A stretch of DNA of 64,000 bases from Nonomuraea turcica (GCF_030718205.1 NZ_JAUZQF010000001.1:806001-870000); one strand, 5' to 3'. Counted from the stretch's first letter, positions 45,187 to 53,786 are shown. Numbers and translations are program-made. Notes: generated by a model from the letters alone, not told the origin.

Positions 45187-46209
45187 TTATTCCACGATCG
45201 CGTGGAGGAGGAAATAGGAGACGGCGGCCACCGCGGCGGCGGCCGGAATGGTCAGGATCCAGGCGGTGATGATGTTGCCCGCCACGCCCCACCGCACGGC
45301 ACTGAGCCGCTTGGTCGCGCCCACGCCCATGATCGCCGAAGTGATCGTGTGCGTGGTCGAGATCGGCGCGCCGAACCCGATGGCGGCCGCGTACAGGACA
45401 GTCGCCGCCGCCGACTCGGCCGCGAACCCCTGCGGCGGGTCGAGCGCGATGATGCGCCGCCCCAGGGTGCGCATGATGCGCCAGCCGCCCGCGTACGTGC
45501 CGAGGGAGATCGCACCCGCGGCGGCCAGGATGACCCACTGCGGGATGGGATCGTCCGGCGAGGCGAAGCCGCCGACGGTGAGGGACAGGAAGATCACACC
45601 CATGGTCTTCTGCGCGTCCTGCAGGCCGTGCCCGAGCGCCATGGCGGCGGCCGAGACGGTCTGCGAGTAACGGAAGCCGCGGTTGGTCTTGCCCGGCTGG
45701 CTGTTGCGGAAGATCCAGTAAATTGCGATCATGATCGCGGCGGCGAGGGTGAACCCGACCAACGGCGAGAGGATCATCGGGATGACGACCTTCTCGAGGA
45801 CACCGTCCCAGTGCACGGCCTTGCCCCAGTCCGCGATTTTGGCGGAGGCCAGGGCCGAGCCCACCAGGCCACCGATGAGCGCATGACTGGAGGAAGAGGG
45901 CAGGCCGAAATACCAGGTGATCAGGTTCCAGGTGATCGCACCGATGAGCGCCGCGGCCACGATGACCAGACCGTGTGAACCGTTCGGCGCGTCGATGATG
46001 CCTTTGCCGACCGTCGAGGCGACCTGGGTGCCCAGGTGGGCGCCGATGAAGTTCATGGCCGCGGCCATGAACAACGCGGCCCTGGGGGTGAGGGCCCGGG
46101 TCGAGACGGAGGTCGCGATGGCGTTCGCCGCGTCGTGGAACCCGTTGGTGTAGTCGAAGATCAGAGCGACGACGACCACGCCGATGACGAGGGCGAGCGA
46201 GAGGTCCAC
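45187..46209 (-). CDS. pit: Low-affinity inorganic phosphate transporter, Pit family
   Basis: A 340-residue transporter with the duplicated PiT signature: DYTNGFHDAANAIATSVSTRAL in the first half and GHGLQDAQKTMGVI in the second. It imports metal-phosphate with protons. It lies 5 bp downstream of the DUF47 gene, the usual accessory partner, and the operon has a PHO-box-like element upstream. Confidence 0.95.
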   Translation of the reverse strand: MDLSLALVIGVVVVALIFDYTNGFHDAANAIATSVSTRALTPRAALFMAAAMNFIGAHLGTQVASTVGKGIIDAPNGSHGLVIVAAALIGAITWNLITWYFGLPSSSSHALIGGLVGSALASAKIADWGKAVHWDGVLEKVVIPMILSPLVGFTLAAAIMIAIYWIFRNSQPGKTNRGFRYSQTVSAAAMALGHGLQDAQKTMGVIFLSLTVGGFASPDDPIPQWVILAAAGAISLGTYAGGWRIMRTLGRRIIALDPPQGFAAESAAATVLYAAAIGFGAPISTTHTITSAIMGVGATKRLSAVRWGVAGNIITAWILTIPAAAAVAAVSYFLLHAIVE

Positions 46210-46214
46210 TGGGC

Positions 46215-46832
46215 CTAGCTTTCTTTGACCGCGATGGACTCGACGGTGTTGGCCACGTGCTCGAAGGCGTCGGCCGCCTCCTCGAGGGCGTCGACGACCT
46301 CCTTCATCTTCATGACCGTGAGGGCGTCGTACTCGCCGCTGAACAGCTTGGCCAGCAGTCTCCTGTAGACCTGGTCGCCCTGGTTCTCCAGGCGGTTGAC
46401 CTCGATCCAGTATTCGTTGAGGTTTTTCATCGACCGCAGCCGCGGCATGGCCTCGGCCGTCAGCTCCGCGGCCCGCTCCAGGACCTCGACCTGCCTGACC
46501 ACGTCTTTGGGCAGGTGATCGAGCTGGTAGAGGACGATGAGGTCGGAGGCGGCCTCCATGGCGTCCATCACGTCGTCGAGGTTGGATGCGAGGCGGTAGA
46601 TGTCCTCGCGGTCGAACGGAGTGATGAAACTCTCATTGAGCCGGTTCATGATCGCATGAGTGCGTTCGTCACCGGCGTGCTCGCAAGCGCGCATCTTCTC
46701 GGCCAGGGCTTCCCTGTCCGAGCCCTCACTGATGATCTCCACCAGCAAGCGCGATGCGGTGACCAGGTTGTTCGCCGAATCGGCGAACAGGTCGTAGTAG
46801 CTGTCCTCACGTGGCGTGAGACGCAGGCGCAC
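46215..46832 (-). CDS. DUF47/PhoU-like accessory protein of the Pit transporter
   Basis: A 205-residue helical PhoU-like protein (LFADSANNLVTASRLLVEII, FITPFDREDIYRLASNLDDVMDAMEAASDL, KMKEVVDALEEAADAFEHVANTVESI). DUF47 proteins regulate the neighbouring Pit permease. It starts at GTG 46832 with GGAG 7 nt upstream and is the first gene of the operon. Confidence 0.93.
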   Translation of the reverse strand: MRLRLTPREDSYYDLFADSANNLVTASRLLVEIISEGSDREALAEKMRACEHAGDERTHAIMNRLNESFITPFDREDIYRLASNLDDVMDAMEAASDLIVLYQLDHLPKDVVRQVEVLERAAELTAEAMPRLRSMKNLNEYWIEVNRLENQGDQVYRRLLAKLFSGEYDALTVMKMKEVVDALEEAADAFEHVANTVESIAVKES

Positions 46833-47048
46833 GTCGTTCTCCAGCTGTGCGGGGATGGTCCGTGAAGAGGGTACGGCCTACCAGGCGAAATGCGAACTTC
46901 ATCTCTCCTTCGCCTAATGGCTACCCGCCGTATGTTGCGCAACACCGGGATTGCGGGTACTTCTGGGGCTTTTTGCTGCTCGCACGCCTTCCCATCAGCA
47001 CGTACGACCCCGCCGAAGGCCTGAGACCAGCCCTCCGATCACCTCAAT

Positions 47049-47090
47049 GTTCTCTTTGTGTTCACCTTCCGTTCATTTTGTTCATATCTT
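47049..47090. promoter_or_regulatory. PHO-box-like direct repeats
   Basis: Four GTTC-starting units lie at 47049, 47060, 47071 and 47080: GTTCTCTTTGT, GTTCACCTTCC, GTTCATTTTG and GTTCATATCTT, spaced 11, 11 and 9 bp. PhoP boxes of streptomycetes are 11-bp GTTCACC repeats. The element is about 220 bp upstream of the DUF47-pit operon, reads on the opposite strand and touches the 3' end of dcd. Confidence 0.55.
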
Positions 47091-47657
47091 CGTGCGGTGG
47101 AAGTTCCGGAACGACCGGGACGGCGTCGGCCCCCGCTGGCCCTGGTAGCGCGACCCGTACTTGGCGGACCCGTACGGATGCTCGGCCGGCGAGCTGAGCT
47201 TGAACACGCACAGCTGCCCGATCTTCATCCCCGGCCACAGCTTGATCGGCAACGTCGCCACGTTCGACAGCTCCAGCGTCACATGCCCGCTGAACCCCGG
47301 ATCAATGAACCCGGCCGTCGAGTGCGTCAACAACCCGAGCCGCCCCAGCGAGCTCTTCCCCTCCAGTCGCGACGCCAGATCATCGGGCAGCGTGATCACC
47401 TCGTACGTGGAGGCCAGCACGAACTCGCCCGGATGCAAGATGAACGGCTCGTCCCCGGGGGGCTCCACCATACGCGTGAGATCCGGCTGCTCGATCGACG
47501 GGTCGATGTGCGGGTACCGATGGTTCTCGAACACCCGAAAGAACCGGTCAAGCCGCACATCGATGCTGGAGGGCTGGATCATCTCCCGATCGAAGGGGTC
47601 AAGCATGAGCCGGCCGGTGTTGATCTCGGCAAGGATGTCGCGGTCAGATAGCAGCAC
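47082..47657 (-). CDS. dcd: dCTP deaminase
   Basis: A 191-residue trimeric enzyme converting dCTP to dUTP (in some actinobacteria directly to dUMP). [73 protein letters not shown] (catalytic Glu region) and [17 protein letters not shown] are diagnostic. I chose GTG 47657 with TAAGTT 7 nt upstream; the longer frame runs into the tRNA region. Confidence 0.95.
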   Translation of the reverse strand: MLLSDRDILAEINTGRLMLDPFDREMIQPSSIDVRLDRFFRVFENHRYPHIDPSIEQPDLTRMVEPPGDEPFILHPGEFVLASTYEVITLPDDLASRLEGKSSLGRLGLLTHSTAGFIDPGFSGHVTLELSNVATLPIKLWPGMKIGQLCVFKLSSPAEHPYGSAKYGSRYQGQRGPTPSRSFRNFHRTKI

Positions 47658-47664
47658 GGAGAGC

Positions 47665-47670
47665 AACTTA
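47665..47670 (-). promoter_or_regulatory. -10 box of dcd, leaderless
   Basis: TAAGTT on the minus strand, 7 nt before GTG 47657. Confidence 0.45.
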
Positions 47671-47756
47671 CCGTCCGGGTGGAAACTGCGCGGGCTCGGG
47701 ATTGCTGTTGTGGGGCAAGTTTCCGCTACAGTGGAGGGCGCGACTTCGGGTCGTGC

Positions 47757-47827
47757 GCGGGTGTAGTTCAATGGCAGAACATCAGCTTCCCAAGCTGACA
47801 GCGCGGGTTCGATTCCCGTCACCCGCT
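47757..47827 (+). tRNA. tRNA-Gly (anticodon CCC)
   Basis: A 71-nt cloverleaf: acceptor GCGGGTG pairs with CACCCGC, the D stem is GTTC/GAAC, the anticodon stem TCAGC/GCTGA holds loop TTCCCAA (anticodon CCC), and the T arm is GCGGG-TTCGATT-CCCGT. The 3' CCA is not encoded. Its 3' half is the attachment site of the integrated element. Confidence 0.96.
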
Positions 47828-47831
47828 CTCA
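47787..47831 (+). repeat. att copy 1 (attL, inside tRNA-Gly)
   Basis: A 45-bp sequence from TTCCCAAGCTGAC to CACCCGCTCTCA covering the anticodon loop to just past the tRNA 3' end. It is repeated exactly at 59752 and 61318, and for its first 42 bp at 58857. Confidence 0.93.
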
Positions 47832-47837
47832 GCCAGA

Positions 47838-47874
47838 AAGCCCAGGTAGACCGATGGATTCGGTACCTGGGCTT
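47838..47874. terminator. Terminator between tRNA-Gly and int
   Basis: A perfect 11-bp stem (AAGCCCAGGTA / TACCTGGGCTT) followed by CGTTGTTTTCT. It can stop both tRNA and int transcripts. Diverged copies sit in the same place beside att copies 3 and 4. Confidence 0.85.
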
Positions 47875-47903
47875 CGTTGTTTTCTAGGGGCGTTGATCTC
47901 CGC

Positions 47904-47923
47904 GTGCCATTAGCGTGCCATTA
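47904..47923. repeat. Candidate arm-type integrase sites
   Basis: GTGCCATTA occurs twice with an 11-bp period, just beyond the int stop. The identical 20 bp recurs at 59647 and a GGGCCATTA version at 59870. Confidence 0.55.
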
Positions 47924-47933
47924 GGGCTCGTGG

Positions 47934-49277
47934 TCACCCGGCGGGGACCAGCAGGCCGGGCGGGTCGTCGTCGTCCTCGTCGCGTGCCCGTTCGTGCCCG
48001 ATCAGATGCTTGTCGATGGCTTCGGTGATCAGTTTGTCGGCTCCCCGGACGGCGTGCTGATAGATCATCGCGGCGCGGACGTTGTCGTGTCCCATGCGTG
48101 CCATGAGGTCCTTGAGGCCCGCGCCCGAGTCCGCTGCGATCATGTTTCCCGTGTGACGGAGATCATGGAAGTGCAGCCCCGGGACGCCGATCGCCCGTAC
48201 GGCCTCTATCCAGCCGGACAGCTTGTTGAACCCGCTCCGGCGCATGGGGCTGCCCTTGACTCCGGTGAAGACCAGAGATCCGGCTTCGGGCTTCACGTAG
48301 AGCCGCAGGTGCTCTCGTAGGGCTGGGATGATCGCCTGCGGGATACCCACGATACGCTTGCCAGCCTTGGACTTGGGCGGACCAAGAACCAGCTCGCCAG
48401 TGGAGCGTTCCACATAGGCCAGGCGCACCCGGACCGTACCCGCGTCGAGGTCGAGGTCTGCTCGGGTCAGCGCGGTGATCTCGCCCCATCGCAGGCTCGC
48501 GAAGGTGGCCAGGAGCACGAAGGCCCTGTACCGCCGATCGTGCGTGCTGTCGGCCTGCCCGGTGTCGATCATCCGCCACAGCGCCCGCTCGGCTTCCGCT
48601 CGCGTCGGGAAGACCTCCGGATACGTCCGCATCTCCCCATGCCGCTGGAACCGGATGCGGTGCCCCTCACCTCTCTTGAGCCCTCGAATGCTGCCCACCG
48701 GGCGGCGCCCGACCTTGTCCGCCAGCTCGAAGACCTGCCCCACGGACAGGACCGGTCGCTCTTCGGCGTGCTCGTCGCCGGCCCCGCGGATCCTGCACGG
48801 GTTGCGGGAGATGATCCGGTCGTCCTCGGCCGCCGTCATGAGCACGGCGCGGAGGAGCCGGTACGCCTTGGCCGCCATGCTCACCGAGACGCCCTTGCCG
48901 AGCAGATCCGCCCGCCACTGCCGGATCATCGCCGTGGAGAGCTTGCCGAGCGAGACGTTGCCGAGATACGGCGTGATGTGCTTCTTGAGCAGCCAGCGAT
49001 AGAGGTCGATCGTCCTCGGCCGGAGCCCAGGACGCTGGTCGATCCAGGTTGCCGAATACTCCGCGAGCTTGACTTTGGCCCGCTCGGGGTCGGTCCACGT
49101 CCCAGCGAGGATCTTTCCCTCGATCAGGGTCAGCGCCCGGTCTGCGTCGCCCTTGCGCTCGTAGGTCTCCTCACCAGTTCTGATGCGCCCGTCCGGTCCG
49201 GGGTAGCGGATCTGGAAGCGTCCCGAGGGCAGCTTGCGGATGTTGCCGAAACGGCGGTGGTTGTCCTTGTTGGCCAT
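47934..49277 (-). CDS. int: Tyrosine-recombinase integrase of the AICE
   Basis: A 447-residue site-specific recombinase. It has an N-terminal arm-binding region (NIRKLPSGRFQIRYPGPDGR), a core-binding SAM-like domain (YSATWIDQRPGLRPRTIDLY) and a catalytic domain with Arg in ASLRWGEITAL, HDLRHTGN, GH in RMGHDNVRAA and the Tyr nucleophile in MIYQHA. An insert of about 60 residues (GLKRGEGHRIRF to ADSTHDRRYRAF) separates the domains. It starts at ATG 49277, overlapping the xis stop by 1 bp. It integrates into tRNA-Gly(CCC). Confidence 0.96.
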   Translation of the reverse strand: MANKDNHRRFGNIRKLPSGRFQIRYPGPDGRIRTGEETYERKGDADRALTLIEGKILAGTWTDPERAKVKLAEYSATWIDQRPGLRPRTIDLYRWLLKKHITPYLGNVSLGKLSTAMIRQWRADLLGKGVSVSMAAKAYRLLRAVLMTAAEDDRIISRNPCRIRGAGDEHAEERPVLSVGQVFELADKVGRRPVGSIRGLKRGEGHRIRFQRHGEMRTYPEVFPTRAEAERALWRMIDTGQADSTHDRRYRAFVLLATFASLRWGEITALTRADLDLDAGTVRVRLAYVERSTGELVLGPPKSKAGKRIVGIPQAIIPALREHLRLYVKPEAGSLVFTGVKGSPMRRSGFNKLSGWIEAVRAIGVPGLHFHDLRHTGNMIAADSGAGLKDLMARMGHDNVRAAMIYQHAVRGADKLITEAIDKHLIGHERARDEDDDDPPGLLVPAG

Positions 49278-49483
49278 CAGGCGGCCCTCCCCGTTGCGTC
49301 GAAGGTCGTCATGGGCGCGACGGTCCCGGCGACGACGAAGGCGATCAGTGCGGACTCTCGGATGCGGACGTGCCGCCCGACCTTGACGAACTCGATCCGG
49401 CGTTCGGCGATCAGTCGGCGGACGAAGCGAACCGAGGTGCTGAGCAGTTCGGCCGCTTCCGGGACGGTGAACAGTTGGTCCAA
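49277..49483 (-). CDS. xis: Excisionase, MerR-like HTH
   Basis: A 68-residue winged-helix DNA-binding protein (FTVPEAAELLSTSVRFVRRLIAERRIEFVKVGRHVRIRESAL) of the HTH_17/excisionase type. It directly precedes int, as in pSAM2-like elements, and would direct excision. Confidence 0.9.
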   Translation of the reverse strand: MDQLFTVPEAAELLSTSVRFVRRLIAERRIEFVKVGRHVRIRESALIAFVVAGTVAPMTTFDATGRAA

Positions 49484-49495
49484 GATCTCCTCCTC

Positions 49496-51058
49496 TCAGG
49501 CTGCCTGCGGAGTTGCCGAAAGTTCTTCGAGGCGTCTCAGGTGGGCGCGCCATCGCTGCCGTTCGGCGATGGACCTGAAGAGCCGGACGCCGATCGGAGC
49601 GACCTCGGGATCGCCCGGCCTGACCGGTTGCCAGACGTAGCGGTGTGGGTCGGTGGGTTCGTCGGCCTGGCCGAGCGCTTCCAGGACCCAGGTGCGGCGG
49701 TCCTGCTTGTGTTCGGCGAGCGTCTTGTTGCTCCACTTCCGGGAGACGAGGACCCGGCGACCGGCGTAGCCGAGGTGTTCGGGCTTGTGAGCCTTGGACC
49801 GGCAGCGGCCGGGAACCATCCCCGGCTTGGCGTTCTTGGGCTGAACGCCGTACCGGAGCCAGTTCGGGCAGGTCGGTGAGCACGGCTCGTAGCGGAGGGC
49901 ATCGACGAAGCGGGCCGCGTGCTCCCGCTGAGCCTGACCGTCCAGGGTCTCGCCGAGGCTCTTCGTCAGGTACTTGGACAGGTACCGGATGCACTGATCG
50001 GCGTCCGGCGACCCGGCGAGCACGCCCTTGACGTCCACCTGATCGCCGAAGCGGATCACGTGCATGGGCTCGTCGTCGAGCTGGTCGAGTGCTTCGTCCC
50101 AGGTGCGTAGGACCTCGCCCGTCTCTGGGTCCACGTAGCCGTCGTTCCAGATGGGCAGGTGGTCACCCTCGAAACGGACTTCATCCGCCTGAGGCCACCA
50201 GACCTGGTGATAGGTCGCCGCCGCGATCTGCTTCATCTCGGCGCGCGGCAGGGTGCCCCGGACGGCCATGTGCAGATGCGGAGCGAGCCGCTTCTGAGGT
50301 TCCACCGTGGCGAAGTACTGCACGTCATAGCCAGCGACCCGGCGAAGGTTCTGCACGAACCGATCCACGAGCTTGGAGAAGTGCAGCGCGTCACGGGCCG
50401 CCCGAACGTAGTCGTACGTGTCCGGATCGACGGGGGAGCCGTTCATGACCTTGCCGTAGCTCGGCAGGGTGAGCGTGACGAACAGAGAAGGCCGGTAGGT
50501 CCTGCCGTCTGACGCCTCGAAGGTCCGCCCCAGAGTCGTGCTGGCCATCTTCCGCTTCGGCAGGTCAGGCGCGTCCTGGCGGCGCTTGGTGGAGCGGACG
50601 CGCTTGGACCCTGTACGACCGAGCACGTTGCCGCGCATCCCGGCCTCGTTGATCTCGATGTCGAGCCCGGTGAGCACGGCGTCCAAGTCGGAGGTGTCGC
50701 CGCCGGCCCTTTCCTCCTCGTCGCGCTTGGCCTGCATGTCGGCCCGGAACTCGACAAGCCAGCGCTGCCCATCGGTCGCCTCGTCGGGCGTGATGATCGG
50801 CTCCTCATCGAGGTGCCATCCCTCCCGGCACTGCGCCATCCGGAGCTGCCGGTTGCGCTTGGCGCACGGAGGACACTTGCTCTCCAGCGGTGAGCCGCAC
50901 GGGACATCGACGATCTCTGACTTGCCGGTCGTCATGTCGAGCCGCTTGAGCGCCACGGGACGGATGCAGACGCCGTGAAGCTTGGCGATCTCCTCGGCCA
51001 CGTCGCGGGCGAGCGGTTGAGCCATGCGGATGGCTCGCAGAGTCTTGCGGTCGTTCAA
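49496..51058 (-). CDS. repSA: Rolling-circle replication initiator, RepSA type
   Basis: A 520-residue replication initiator. A Cys-rich N-terminal segment (CGSPLESKCPPCAKRNRQL) is probably zinc-binding. LFVTLTLPSYG, then PHLHMAVRG (metal-binding His pair) and YLSKYLTKS (candidate catalytic Tyr) match the RepSA/HUH arrangement. TTG 51058 follows GGAGAGGAGG and overlaps the zinc-ribbon stop by 4 bp; ATG 51025 is an alternative. Confidence 0.9.
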   Translation of the reverse strand: MNDRKTLRAIRMAQPLARDVAEEIAKLHGVCIRPVALKRLDMTTGKSEIVDVPCGSPLESKCPPCAKRNRQLRMAQCREGWHLDEEPIITPDEATDGQRWLVEFRADMQAKRDEEERAGGDTSDLDAVLTGLDIEINEAGMRGNVLGRTGSKRVRSTKRRQDAPDLPKRKMASTTLGRTFEASDGRTYRPSLFVTLTLPSYGKVMNGSPVDPDTYDYVRAARDALHFSKLVDRFVQNLRRVAGYDVQYFATVEPQKRLAPHLHMAVRGTLPRAEMKQIAAATYHQVWWPQADEVRFEGDHLPIWNDGYVDPETGEVLRTWDEALDQLDDEPMHVIRFGDQVDVKGVLAGSPDADQCIRYLSKYLTKSLGETLDGQAQREHAARFVDALRYEPCSPTCPNWLRYGVQPKNAKPGMVPGRCRSKAHKPEHLGYAGRRVLVSRKWSNKTLAEHKQDRRTWVLEALGQADEPTDPHRYVWQPVRPGDPEVAPIGVRLFRSIAERQRWRAHLRRLEELSATPQAA

Positions 51059-51207
51059 CGGACCTCCTCTCCAACCTCGGGGAACGTGAGCGCGATCTGT
51101 CCGCACTCGGAGCACTCGACCAGGCCGCGCATCGCGTCGAGCCAGAGAACATTCAGAGCACGGCACGAAGCGCAGCGGAGGCCGTCGAGGAAGTGAGCCA
51201 GTGTCAT
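51055..51207 (-). CDS. 50-residue zinc-ribbon protein between tra and rep
   Basis: A very small gene whose ATG overlaps the tra stop (ATGA) and whose stop overlaps the rep start (TTGA). The protein has two CxxC pairs, CASC and CSEC, separated by about 20 residues, with RCASCRALNVLWLDA and VECSECGQIAL, so it should fold as a zinc ribbon. Full coupling on both sides argues that it is real. A role in replication or transfer is inference. Confidence 0.8.
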   Translation of the reverse strand: MTLAHFLDGLRCASCRALNVLWLDAMRGLVECSECGQIALTFPEVGEEVR

Positions 51208-52613
51208 CGGACCTCACCGACCATCGCGCGGATGTCGTCGTCGGAGACGTACGCGGCCCGTACGCGGATCGGATCGGGACTGGTCTCCAGCCGGACGTAT
51301 CCGACGCCCGCGCCCCGTTCTGGACGAGGGGAGATGCGGTCGGCCAGCGCGCCGCGATCCCTTGCCCCGTCACCGAGCACCATGTCCACCTGCTCCGACT
51401 CATCGAGCCGCAGAGCGATCTTGTCCGGGAAGAGGTTGCGGATGTTCATGACCTCCTTGCGAGGGTCCTGGAGAGCCGCCAGGACGCCGACGCCGACCGC
51501 GCGGCCTTGAGTGGTCAGCGTGGCCAGGGCAGCCGAGATGCGTTGCCTGAGCTGCCTGTCGGACTGGTAGGCGGTCAGGAACGCCACCTCATCGACCACG
51601 ACCAGGACGAACGGGTCGTCGAGAGTGGGTGTGTGTGATCGTTGAACCCCGGCGAAACGAGCCGCACGCTTCTGCATGACGCTCACGGCCTCGTCGAGCA
51701 GGTCAGCGCAGTCAGCGGGATCCGCCGCGTACCGGCCGCCGAAGAGGGCCCTGCCGTACGACAGCTCCATCAGCTTCGGGTCGAGCGCCCAGATCTCGAC
51801 CAGGCCCGCATGCAGGGCTGGCATGAGGCCACGAATCGCTGACCAGATGATCGAGCCCTTGCCCGCCCCAGTGGCACCGGCGACGAGGACATGAGTCCCG
51901 TGCAGCCGGAGGAGCCACGGCGAGCCGTCCTCTTGCCTGCCGATCTCGACCGGCCCGACAGTCGGTGTGTCTGGGACGGGAAGCGCGGCTATCGGCGTGG
52001 CCAGCGGATCGTGACGCGGGAAGGTCAGCACGAGCTGACCGGCCCTGGCCACCGCGACGCGGCAGCTCTCCGACCCGAAGCCGTGGGACAGGTTCTCGAT
52101 CCTGTCGGACCAGTCCTTGACCGCTTGGCCGTCGAGCATGCGGACGGTGAGCCGATCGGCCCAGGAGTCGGAGGTGACCTTGACCAGCCGCGGGATGTAC
52201 TCCCGTCCGCGTATGTGCCGGGCCAGCCCGGCGACGGTCATGACCGGCTGCCAGTGTCGCCGATAGATCCAGAACCAGCGTGCGAAGGCGACCAGCCGCC
52301 AGCCGATCCACCGCGCGAACGTCGGCCTGTCGAGGATCGCCCAGGCGCCCATGGCCACGAGAGCGGGAACGACGAGCAGCAGCGCGACGCGCCAGCCGTA
52401 CACGAGGCAGAGCCCAGCAGGAACGGCGATCGCCGCCAGCGCGACGGGATGCCGCCAGACCAGACGGAAGAGGCCGGCTACGAACCGGGCGATGAAGATG
52501 ACCAGAGTGATGATGGCCGGGGTCTGCACCACGGCCGGTTTGAAGACCACCGCCGTGTCAGGGGTGGTCGAGACGATGCGGTGCGGCTCGTCGCCGGGCA
52601 TCCTCTTGAACAT
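51204..52613 (-). CDS. traSA: FtsK/SpoIIIE-type DNA transfer pump (TraSA)
   Basis: A 469-residue protein with two or three N-terminal membrane helices (PAIITLVIFIARFVAGLF, HPVALAAIAVPAGLCLVYG, LLLVVPALVAMGAWAIL) and an FtsK ATPase: Walker A VAGATGAGKGSI and Walker B FVLVVVDEVAFL. TraSA-type pumps move double-stranded DNA between mycelia. ATG 52613 starts MFKRMPGDE. Confidence 0.93.
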   Translation of the reverse strand: MFKRMPGDEPHRIVSTTPDTAVVFKPAVVQTPAIITLVIFIARFVAGLFRLVWRHPVALAAIAVPAGLCLVYGWRVALLLVVPALVAMGAWAILDRPTFARWIGWRLVAFARWFWIYRRHWQPVMTVAGLARHIRGREYIPRLVKVTSDSWADRLTVRMLDGQAVKDWSDRIENLSHGFGSESCRVAVARAGQLVLTFPRHDPLATPIAALPVPDTPTVGPVEIGRQEDGSPWLLRLHGTHVLVAGATGAGKGSIIWSAIRGLMPALHAGLVEIWALDPKLMELSYGRALFGGRYAADPADCADLLDEAVSVMQKRAARFAGVQRSHTPTLDDPFVLVVVDEVAFLTAYQSDRQLRQRISAALATLTTQGRAVGVGVLAALQDPRKEVMNIRNLFPDKIALRLDESEQVDMVLGDGARDRGALADRISPRPERGAGVGYVRLETSPDPIRVRAAYVSDDDIRAMVGEVR

Positions 52614-52701
52614 TAGGGTGAAGTCCTTCCATGCATGTCGCGTGTGTGCGGAAGACCGAGGGGCCGCCGGAAGTTGCCGCTTCCTGCGGCCCCGCTGAGC
52701 A

Positions 52702-53004
52702 TCAGGCCGCCTCGCCGTCGGTGGCCTTGCCTGACTCGCCGGAGTGCAGCCGCTCGCAGTCAGCCAGATAGCGAGCGGCGGCGTTGAAGACCTCGCGAGC
52801 AACGGTCAGGTCGTTATCGGTCACCGGTCCCGACGTCGAGACGGTCACCGAGGCGTCCTGGGTGTCGAGGTCGAAGCAGGGCTTGCCGTTCTCCCCGAGC
52901 CAGGCACGCGCCCGCAGCTCCGCCGAGCAGAAGGCGATGCTGAACCGCGACGGCTGACCGGGACGTAGGGAGACGGTGACGTAGGTGTACGGGCTGAGCG
53001 TCAT
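52702..53004 (-). CDS. Small AICE protein, unknown function
   Basis: A 100-residue acidic protein (MTLSPYTYVTVSLRPG). It overlaps the next upstream gene by 4 bp and lies in the conserved stretch between tra and pra of pSAM2-like elements. I recognise no domain. Confidence 0.75.
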   Translation of the reverse strand: MTLSPYTYVTVSLRPGQPSRFSIAFCSAELRARAWLGENGKPCFDLDTQDASVTVSTSGPVTDNDLTVAREVFNAAARYLADCERLHSGESGKATDGEAA

Positions 53005-53279
53005 CGACCCGCCACCCCCAGACCGTTCGGGAGGCCGTGGAACATGCGCTCCACCGCTCTGGCGAACATGGCGGCCTCTCGCGCCAGAGTCCGAGCGAAC
53101 TCGACGTCGTCGAGGGTGACGTGATCGTTGGCCGACGTGGTGACGAGCACCTGCGTACCGCCGAAGACGAGCCCCAGGACCGGCGACCGCTGCGGGTACG
53201 GATGGTTCCGTGGGTCAGCGCCCTGACCGACCTTGAGCGCGATCGTGCTGACCGGACGGGCCTTCCGCCGCCCCATCAC
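53001..53279 (-). CDS. Small AICE protein, unknown function
   Basis: A 92-residue protein with a central beta-rich part (VLGLVFGGTQVLVTTSANDHVTLDDVEFARTLAREAAMFARAVERM). It overlaps both neighbours by 4 bp, so the three small genes are translationally coupled. The function is unknown. Confidence 0.75.
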   Translation of the reverse strand: MMGRRKARPVSTIALKVGQGADPRNHPYPQRSPVLGLVFGGTQVLVTTSANDHVTLDDVEFARTLAREAAMFARAVERMFHGLPNGLGVAGR

Positions 53280-53689
53280 GCTGCGTCCTTGGTAGCGGTC
53301 GTCGCCCTACCAGCCGGACGAGGAGCGCGCATCTCGCGAACCTTGATCGAGTACGCCAGCCTTCCGGCCTGGTTGACGTACGGGGTGGCGGTCATCTGGT
53401 CGAACTCGACCGGCGTGAACGGCAGCCCGGCCATAGGAGCCGGAGGAACCGGCTGAGTCGGGCTGAGCAGCTTGACGGAGACGGTCTTCTGAGCCGCCTT
53501 GAGCGTCGGGTCGGCATCCATGACGCTGACCTGCCAGACGAGCTCTCCGCTCTGCTTGTCGCGGGTCTGGACGAAGCGCCCGTTGGTCGAGGCATCGAAG
53601 TCCTTGACGGGCTCGACGTCGCCCACGATGTAGCAGCCGTGCGGGAAGACCATGTCGAACGTGACGGGGATGGGACCTTGCAGTGCCAT
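53276..53689 (-). CDS. pra: Pra-like activator of replication, integration and excision
   Basis: A 137-residue protein whose layout (MALQGPIPVTFDMVFPHGCYIVG, VKDFDAST, QTRDKQSGELVWQVSVMDADP, TPYVNQAGRLAYSIKV) matches the AICE family annotated as replication, integration and excision activators. It is the first gene of the leftward operon; the KorSA-type operator pair sits directly upstream, so it is presumably repressed in the integrated state. Confidence 0.8.
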   Translation of the reverse strand: MALQGPIPVTFDMVFPHGCYIVGDVEPVKDFDASTNGRFVQTRDKQSGELVWQVSVMDADPTLKAAQKTVSVKLLSPTQPVPPAPMAGLPFTPVEFDQMTATPYVNQAGRLAYSIKVREMRAPRPAGRATTATKDAA

Positions 53690-53717
53690 GAGGCTTGCTC
53701 CTAGCTTGTCGTCTTGT

Positions 53718-53786
53718 CGCTAACTCGTCTTGTCGAGTTGTCATGAAAGTACCCGCAGGTCAGGGACTTGACAACACGAGTTAGCG
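53718..53786. promoter_or_regulatory. KorSA-type operators upstream of pra
   Basis: CGCTAACTCGTCTTGTC (53718-53734) and GACAACACGAGTTAGCG (53770-53786) are inverted copies, 16 of 17 positions matching. Inside the first, AACTCG-N6-CGAGTT (53722-53739) is a perfect palindrome. The AACTCGxCTTGT core recurs upstream of the GntR gene. Confidence 0.7.

Noticed and set aside
47659..47822. Apparent extended N-terminus of dcd beginning [11 protein letters not shown], also seen over att copy 4
   Set aside because: It is the antisense translation of the tRNA-Gly 3' end. This explains why the same peptide appears at unrelated genes; the real dcd start is GTG 47657.
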